Positions 58,533 through 64,000 of a DNA stretch of 64,000 nucleotides are shown here, in pieces. How positions within the stretch are numbered: the stretch's first letter is position 1; every line of letters starts with the position of its first letter. The notes beneath the pieces are model-generated. The model saw nothing but the letters and a program-made list of their open reading frames with translations. It did not search any database and was not told the origin of the DNA. Source of the DNA: Caldilineaceae bacterium (GTDB lineage: Bacteria > Chloroflexota > Anaerolineae > Caldilineales > Caldilineaceae). A program made the position numbers and the translations under genes. Where the stretch lies: NCBI GenBank assembly GCA_019637645.1, contig JAHBVH010000013.1, positions 65,397-129,396 on the forward strand, read 5' to 3'.

Positions 58533-58561
58533 TTGACATTTCACCGCGCCCGCGCTATGCT
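58533..58561 (+). promoter_or_regulatory. Sigma-70 promoter of the CHAT/nSTAND pair
   Basis: TTGACA (58533-58538), 17-base spacer and TATGCT (58556-58561), five of six consensus at -10. The distance to the CHAT start codon is about 175 bases. Confidence 0.65.
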
Positions 58562-58736
58562 GTCTATGGTACAGCCCTCGCCGTGCTCAGTAAACTGTAA
58601 GCATTTGCGGGAACGATGATCGATCCTTGGGCGTCTGAACCACTATGCTGCCTTCACCGCACTCGGCCAAATTTCCCCCGCTGGTTCGTTTATTAAGCAT
58701 AACCGCTTAATGCACCTGCGCGCGGGAGCCAAGCCC

Positions 58737-60845
58737 ATGAGTAGCTCGACCTATCTCGACTTTGATCTCCAATTGACGGCCAACCCAGCCGCGCCCGATG
58801 CCACGGTGACCTACACCGCGCGCGTCTTGGGGTCGCCCACGGGTGAAGCGCACGGCACCTTCCAAACGCCCTTAGCGGCGGATGACCTCCACCACTTTCA
58901 ACAACAGATTGGGGCGCAGGCCGCGCTGCTCTCCCACACAGAATTACAGGCATTGCTGAAACTGGTGGGGGGACGCCTTTTTGATGCGCTCTTTCAGGAG
59001 AAGCTCCTACTCGCTCTGGAACGAAGCCTTGACGAGGCCGCTCGCCAAAATGCAACGCTGCGTATCAAATTGCGGCTCCACGAAAGCCCAGCCTTGTTGC
59101 ACCTCCCTTGGGAATATCTTTATCACCCCCAACGGCAGCGCTTTCTCAGCCAGAGTATGACTACGTCGTTCGTTCATTTTCTGGAATTGCCCACCCCACC
59201 AGCCTCGTTGACGGTTGCTTTGCCCTTGCGCATGATGGTGGTCATTGCCAATCCGACCGATCTAGCACCTTTGGATGTCGAGCGCGAATGGACCAATCTG
59301 CAGACTGCGCTCAGTGATTTGATCCAGCGGGGTATGGTGATCGTGGATCGCTTGCCGGCAGCGACCAAGGCCGGACTCCAAAGCGCGTTACGCCGCCAAG
59401 AATATCATATCCTGCACTTTGTGGGGCACGGCGTCTTTGATGAGGAAAACCAAGCTGGCTCGCTGTTGTTCACGACCAGCCATGGCCTGGCTGATCCGAT
59501 GCTGGCAAGCGATTTGGCACGTTTACTCCATAATGAACGAACGTTGCGTCTCGTCTTGCTTAACGCCTGTGAATCGGCCCAAACCGGCGTGACGAACCCC
59601 TTTGGTGGGGTTGCTCAAGCGTTGGTGCAACAGGGCGTACCCGCGGTCGTTGCCATGCGCTATCCCATCTCGGATGAAGCTGCGGTGACCTTTTCCCATG
59701 AATTTTATGCGGCCTTGGCCGATGGCTATTCCGTAGACGCCGCGTTGACCGAGGCGCGTGTTGCCATTGCCACACGGCTGGGCAATGGTGAATGGGGCGT
59801 GCCCCAGTTGATCATGCACGCCAAGGATGGTATGCTGTGGCAAGTGGGCGCACCGCCAAACCCGATTGATGGCGCGGCGATTGGTCAGGATTTAGGGCTG
59901 CTAACCGGGCTGATGCAAAGCGCGGTAGTGCGCGCCTTGGTCGTCACCTATCACGCCGATTTTCGGGCCGCCAGCGAGCAGATTGAGCGCTTGAGCCACT
60001 ACAAAGATCTCCACGATCTGCTTCACAAGCTCCACTATCGCTGCTATAGCGTCATCGCACAAGAAGCGCCCCGCTTTCCTCAGGATGAGCTGGCGCTCGA
60101 CAACCTGCTCAACTATGAAGTGACCTTGCAGGATATTACGACCGGGCTGCAACAGACTGCCCAAAAAGTTGGCTTTATCCCCACTGAAATCAGTTGGATC
60201 GCCGACGTTGTTCAGGCACAGGTTGGGTTGCAGCAAGCCATTGAAGCGCTGGATAGTGAAAAATTGCGGCGGACGCTGTGGCTCTTGCGCCGGGTCTTGG
60301 CGCTACAGCCCTCTAACATCAACCACCGTTTGATCGGCGCGGCGCGCGCGTTGCGCCTCACCGAAATTGTGGCTTCATTGGCCGCCATTCGGGATGCGCT
60401 CCAGCGGCTTCGGATCGATGGCACCCGCACGGGTCAATTTACAACGGGGGTCGATGCCTTGCAGCAATTGAATACCCGGCTGCAACTCCTGATGGCCGAG
60501 CACGATCAGTGGCAGGAAGTCCAGCGCATCCTGGGCCGGATCGAAGATGTGATGCTCCATGATCTCACGGAATTAGAATTTTCTTGGCCGGATCTGCGCC
60601 AACGGGTTGATCACCTGTGCACGCTCCATAAAGGTGAGTGGGTCGATCTCTTCTGCCAAGATCGGGATCAGCTAGAGAAGGCCATTGCGGCCCAGAACCC
60701 CGTGCGTATTCGCAGCTATTTCCAACGCTATCGCCAGCGCGCCGGTAACCGCTTCTTTCAGGTCGATACCCAACTGAAAGAGCTGTGTGCCGAGTTGCGC
60801 AAGGTGGGCGATTCGTTGGTAACCATTCTCAAGGTGCTTGAATGA
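58737..60845 (+). CDS. CHAT-domain caspase-like protease
   Basis: A 702-residue protein. Residues about 165-385 are a CHAT domain with the caspase-type dyad: H231 in HFVGHG and C278 in LLNACESA. It is preceded by HLPWEYLYHP and followed by GVAQALVQQGVPAVVAMRYP, a family hallmark. The N-terminal 110 residues are a beta-rich lead-in common to CHAT proteins. The C-terminal 310 residues are alpha-helical without clear TPR units. An ATG at 58710 has no ribosome site, whereas the ATG at 58737 has GGGAG nine bases upstream. The stop overlaps the start of the nSTAND gene. CHAT proteases act in caspase-like immune systems such as gRAMP/Craspase and gasdermin activation; the substrate here is unknown. 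Confidence 0.9.
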   Translation: MSSSTYLDFDLQLTANPAAPDATVTYTARVLGSPTGEAHGTFQTPLAADDLHHFQQQIGAQAALLSHTELQALLKLVGGRLFDALFQEKLLLALERSLDEAARQNATLRIKLRLHESPALLHLPWEYLYHPQRQRFLSQSMTTSFVHFLELPTPPASLTVALPLRMMVVIANPTDLAPLDVEREWTNLQTALSDLIQRGMVIVDRLPAATKAGLQSALRRQEYHILHFVGHGVFDEENQAGSLLFTTSHGLADPMLASDLARLLHNERTLRLVLLNACESAQTGVTNPFGGVAQALVQQGVPAVVAMRYPISDEAAVTFSHEFYAALADGYSVDAALTEARVAIATRLGNGEWGVPQLIMHAKDGMLWQVGAPPNPIDGAAIGQDLGLLTGLMQSAVVRALVVTYHADFRAASEQIERLSHYKDLHDLLHKLHYRCYSVIAQEAPRFPQDELALDNLLNYEVTLQDITTGLQQTAQKVGFIPTEISWIADVVQAQVGLQQAIEALDSEKLRRTLWLLRRVLALQPSNINHRLIGAARALRLTEIVASLAAIRDALQRLRIDGTRTGQFTTGVDALQQLNTRLQLLMAEHDQWQEVQRILGRIEDVMLHDLTELEFSWPDLRQRVDHLCTLHKGEWVDLFCQDRDQLEKAIAAQNPVRIRSYFQRYRQRAGNRFFQVDTQLKELCAELRKVGDSLVTILKVLE

Positions 60846-63800
60846 GTGAACAACTTTTGGCCCCACTGCCTGACCCGGTTGCGGTGATCCCCTTTCCCTC
60901 CTTGGCGGCTTTGCGGGCGGCCCATAGCAAATTACTGGACGCCCACCGTACCCAGGCTGAAAGCGCGGAATTTTGGCAAGCAGTGATCGACTTCTTGCAC
61001 CGTGGCCGCCAAGCCGGTACCCTGCTCGACCGCGAAGAAGAGCGGTGGGCGGCCCAAAGTTTGCTCGATTACTGGACAGCCACAGCCTATAGCCTTGGCC
61101 GCACCATGCCCGATGCCACGTTGGCCGAGTTTGATCCAGCGCTCGCCCCAGAACTGCCCGCCGAACACTGTCCTTATATGGGGTTGGCTGCTTTCCAAGA
61201 GGGGCGCGAACACTATTTCTTTGGACGGGAGCGGCTCGTGGGCGTTTTGGTGAACAAAGTTGCGGCGGCGCGCTTGGTGGCGGTGGTGGGGCCGTCGGGC
61301 AGTGGTAAGTCGTCGTTGGTATTGGCTGGATTGATCCCCGCCCTCAAAGCAGGGGCGCTTGCCGCCGATGCCACAACCCCCAGCAGCGCGGCTTGGCACT
61401 ACACCGCTCGTTTTGTGCCTGGTTCCGATCCACTTGCCAATCTGGCCGCGGTGCTGCCACCCAAAATCACAGACCCCGCGGTCGAGCTGACCCTGGCTAG
61501 CCAGCTACGCTTGGCTGCCGAGGACTTGCGGCGCGATGCTACTTATCTCCTGGATCTACTCACGACACTGGCAGAGCCGCGGAGCGGGACGCCTACCCCT
61601 GGGGAAGACAAGGCACCTTCGCCTTTTGTGTTGGTCATTGACCAATTTGAAGAGCTCTTTACCCTGTGCACCGATGATGGTGCGCGCACCGCGTTCATCG
61701 ACAATCTGCTGACGCTGATCCAGGCTCCCCAAGTCCGCCATACGGTGATCTTGACCATGCGTGCGGACTTTGAAAGTTTTGTGGCGCGGCTGCCACAGCT
61801 ACTGCCGCACTTTGAAGCGGGCCTCGTGCGCGTGACCCCCATGAACGCCGCCGAACTACGCGCGGTGATCGAAAAGCCAGCAGAGCAGGTCGGGCTAAAA
61901 TTTGAGAGTGGCGTCGTCGATGCCCTGGTGCAAGATGTGCTAGGTGAACCGGCGGCGCTGCCCTTGCTCCAATTTACCTTGCTCAAGCTTTGGGAAGCGC
62001 GCGACCGCAACCGGATCACCTGGGAGACCTATAAACGGTTGGGGGGTGGACGCCAAGCGCTGGCGCGCAGCGCGGATCGGCTTTATGAAAGTCTCATCCC
62101 CGAAGATCAAGTGACGGCCCGGCGCATTCTGTTGCGCTTGGTGCGCCCCAGTGAAGGCTTGGAGGTGACTAGCAATCGGGTGCGCCAACAGACGCTCTAT
62201 CTGACCGGCGAGGCGCACGACCGGGTTGACCGTGTGCTCTACAAACTCGTTGATGCCGATCTCCTGCGCCTAACCCCTGGTGAGCGCCCTACCGACACCC
62301 AGGTGGAAGTGGCTCATGAAGCGCTCGTTCGCAACTGGCCGCGTTTAGTCGGCTGGCTGGAAGATGAACGAGAACGGATTCGGGAGCGGTTGCGCATTAC
62401 CGAGGCCGCGGAACAGTGGCTAAAGCTGGGGCGCGATCCCGGCGCACTCTTGCGGGGTGCCATGTTGGAAGCGGCCCTGCGCTATACCGATCTCAACGAG
62501 CTGGAACAGGCGTATGTCCGGGCCAGCCAAACCGCGCTGGTCGCGGCGGAAAACGAGAAGGAGCAGATGCGGCAGCGTGAGTTGGCACAAGCGCTGGCCC
62601 TGGCTGCCGAACAAGAACGCCTCGCCAAGTCCGAACGGCAATGGGCCGCCTTCCAGACGCAGACCGCGGCCACCTTGCAACGCCGCTTGGTCTTGCTGGC
62701 TATCACCAGTCTGATTGCCTTATTTTTAGCGGCAGCCGCCTTTTTCTTTTACAGCCAGGCCGTGGCCCGCCGTGGCGAAGCCGAGACCCAAGCCACTGTC
62801 GCCGCGACGGCCCAGAGCCATGCTGAAGCACAGGCGACGGTGGCTGAACAGTCGCGTCAGGAAGCGGTGGCCCAAGCGGCTACCGCCCAGGCCGCTGAGC
62901 TTTATGCTCAAACCGAGGCTGCCGCGGCGCGGACAGCCGAAGCCGATCTACGAGCCAAGCAGGCTCAACTGAGTCATCTGGCCGCCGCGCTCAGCTACAC
63001 CGGCGAACAGTTGGACGAACTGGAGCGCATTATTGGCAGCGCCCGGGCCACGCTGGCCTGGGCACCGACCATCACCACTGACGACGACGATGACGATGAG
63101 CCAACGGCGACGCCCAGCGCACCGCTTGTGCCCGCCGCTACCCCCACGCCCATGGCGCTGCAACCCTATCCACCCGCGGTAATTGATCGCGGGCCGCTCA
63201 CCGAAAGTACGGCCATCATCACCCTTGCCCCTCGGATCACCACGACCGCGCTGGCTGTGGCGCGTGGCGACGAGCCTGCTTTGAACCCTGTAACGCCGAC
63301 AGCCACGGGAGACCAAGCCGCTTTGCCGATCCTCACCAGAGCACCGCTAACCAATATCATGGCGATTGTGCCGGAGATTGCCATCAATCTCTATGCCGAG
63401 CCCAGTGAAAAGGCCGCGGTGTTGGGATCGTTGCGCGCGCCAGCGGTGCTGACGGTTCTACAGGCCACGGCCTATTGGGTACAGGTGGCGACCGCCGATG
63501 GTACGGTGGGCTGGGTGGAGGCGTATTGGCTGACCTATCGCGGGGATACGGCCCAGCTGCCGCGGGAGTTGCGCTATCGCGCCGTGGCCGAAGTGACACC
63601 GGACCCCATGACCCAAACCGGGAACCAACTGCCCTTCGTCTATGGGGTGGTGATCGCGGCGGAAGGGGCGGAAGCCTATCCTCTGCTGGATGATCCACAA
63701 AACCCCAACAGTCAGCTTACCCTCGCCCCCGTGGGCACCGCCGTGACCCTGCTCTTTACCGCCGAAGGTCCTCCAACTGATGGCAGTGGCCTCTGGTATT

Positions 63801-63880
63801 ATGTGCAGCTAGCCGACCCTGGCGGGCAGAATATCCTCTGGCAGGGCTATTTGCCAGCCGCGGTGGTGGCCCCGCGGTAA
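60842..63880 (+). CDS. Membrane-anchored nSTAND ATPase with extracellular SH3-like domains
   Basis: A 1012-residue protein. Residues 1-105 are a small helical effector-associated-type domain. After CPYMGLAAFQEGREHYFFGRE comes the nSTAND1 NTPase: Walker A GPSGSGKSS (150-158), Walker B VLVIDQFEEL (263-272), RADF sensor region (about 307-310) and the hallmark VAHEALVRNWPRL (490-502). A coiled coil precedes a single membrane helix (about 614-637), followed by an Ala/Gln-rich coiled coil (640-735), an Asp run (747-752), a Pro/Thr linker and an SH3b domain (about 845-900), with a probable second one (about 935-1010). WD40 or TPR sensor repeats, usual in this family, are absent. It overlaps the CHAT gene by four bases (ATGA). 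Confidence 0.9.
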   Translation: MSEQLLAPLPDPVAVIPFPSLAALRAAHSKLLDAHRTQAESAEFWQAVIDFLHRGRQAGTLLDREEERWAAQSLLDYWTATAYSLGRTMPDATLAEFDPALAPELPAEHCPYMGLAAFQEGREHYFFGRERLVGVLVNKVAAARLVAVVGPSGSGKSSLVLAGLIPALKAGALAADATTPSSAAWHYTARFVPGSDPLANLAAVLPPKITDPAVELTLASQLRLAAEDLRRDATYLLDLLTTLAEPRSGTPTPGEDKAPSPFVLVIDQFEELFTLCTDDGARTAFIDNLLTLIQAPQVRHTVILTMRADFESFVARLPQLLPHFEAGLVRVTPMNAAELRAVIEKPAEQVGLKFESGVVDALVQDVLGEPAALPLLQFTLLKLWEARDRNRITWETYKRLGGGRQALARSADRLYESLIPEDQVTARRILLRLVRPSEGLEVTSNRVRQQTLYLTGEAHDRVDRVLYKLVDADLLRLTPGERPTDTQVEVAHEALVRNWPRLVGWLEDERERIRERLRITEAAEQWLKLGRDPGALLRGAMLEAALRYTDLNELEQAYVRASQTALVAAENEKEQMRQRELAQALALAAEQERLAKSERQWAAFQTQTAATLQRRLVLLAITSLIALFLAAAAFFFYSQAVARRGEAETQATVAATAQSHAEAQATVAEQSRQEAVAQAATAQAAELYAQTEAAAARTAEADLRAKQAQLSHLAAALSYTGEQLDELERIIGSARATLAWAPTITTDDDDDDEPTATPSAPLVPAATPTPMALQPYPPAVIDRGPLTESTAIITLAPRITTTALAVARGDEPALNPVTPTATGDQAALPILTRAPLTNIMAIVPEIAINLYAEPSEKAAVLGSLRAPAVLTVLQATAYWVQVATADGTVGWVEAYWLTYRGDTAQLPRELRYRAVAEVTPDPMTQTGNQLPFVYGVVIAAEGAEAYPLLDDPQNPNSQLTLAPVGTAVTLLFTAEGPPTDGSGLWYYVQLADPGGQNILWQGYLPAAVVAPR

Positions 63881-63933
63881 AAGTCACCGCGTTGGACAAA
63901 TGATCGAGTACGCCTAGCGCGCTGAAAAGTGGG

Positions 63934-63999
63934 GACGCGGATAGACGCGGAAGCACGCGGATGAGGAAAAATCCGCGTGCTTCCGCGTCTATCCGCGTC
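63934..63999. repeat. GACGCGGATAGACGCGG hairpin repeat, copy 3
   Basis: A perfect 29-base-arm hairpin (63934-63962 with 63971-63999), loop GAGGAAAA, 53 bases after the nSTAND stop. The outer 17 bases match copies at 2189 and 47603; the inner part (AAGCACGCGGAT) is its own. It may continue past the window edge. Confidence 0.9.
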
Positions 64000-64000
64000 G

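Overview
The window reads like a chromosomal segment of a Chloroflexota bacterium, perhaps of the Caldilinea/Anaerolineae or Chloroflexales type. That placement is inference from gene content and style: many stand-alone sugar-acid enzymes, orphan ABC uptake operons without ATPases, PKD, DUF2207 and CHAT/STAND proteins, and a GC-rich coding background. There is no rRNA or other phylogenetic marker beyond rimO. I found no tRNA, CRISPR array, transposase or prophage gene. The intergenic DNA is unusually rich in perfect palindromes and small dispersed repeats.

Layout. 1-5.7 kb: a cut-off secreted beta-helix protein, then an enolase-superfamily dehydratase, a class V aminotransferase, a LarA-like nickel racemase and an SMP-30 lactonase. 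5.8-11.3 kb: a structured-RNA-like element, then a modified-DNA restriction module (McrB with EVE-like and winged-helix domains, McrC) translationally coupled to a YcaQ/AlkX-type DNA glycosylase. 11.4-18 kb: a DUF2207 membrane protein, a GH29 fucosidase, and a sugar isomerase/dehydrogenase pair. 18-19.3 kb: a small decayed region with a DUF2442/DUF4160 pair broken by a palindromic element. 19.3-29.6 kb: a processive glycosyltransferase, a GSA-like aminotransferase, a PKD surface protein, RimO, a MerR-like coiled-coil protein, a YkvA protein and an unknown 509-residue protein.

29.6-34.3 kb: a peptide/nickel-type ABC uptake operon (binding protein and two permeases, no ATPases). 34.6-44.7 kb: a lone molybdopterin hydroxylase large subunit, a D-cysteine desulfhydrase-like enzyme, three SDR enzymes leading into a blue-light (LOV) histidine kinase, an iron alcohol dehydrogenase and a monoacylglycerol-lipase-like hydrolase. 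44.7-48.5 kb, minus strand: a 903-residue UxaA-type dehydratase with an internally duplicated metal-site domain and an HpcH/HpaI aldolase. 48.5-52 kb: a second copy of the structured element, an S9 peptidase, a two-domain sulfurtransferase and a DUF423 protein. 52-58.4 kb: a carbohydrate ABC operon (binding protein, MalG-like, MalF-like), an esterase and a second enolase-superfamily enzyme. 58.5-63.9 kb: a CHAT caspase-like protease overlapping an nSTAND ATPase that is membrane-anchored and carries SH3-like domains instead of WD40 repeats.

How the parts fit: most metabolic genes suit scavenging of plant or algal polysaccharide sugars and sugar acids (fucosidase, lactonase, enolase-family and UxaA dehydratases, KDG/KDR-type aldolase, sugar ABC importer). 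Two loci look like genome defence or self-versus-foreign decision modules: McrBC plus glycosylase, and CHAT plus nSTAND. The items I rate most worth a second look are the CHAT/nSTAND pair, the two covarying RNA-like elements at 5.84 and 48.53 kb, the UxaA internal duplication, the McrBC-glycosylase coupling, and the layered repeat families.
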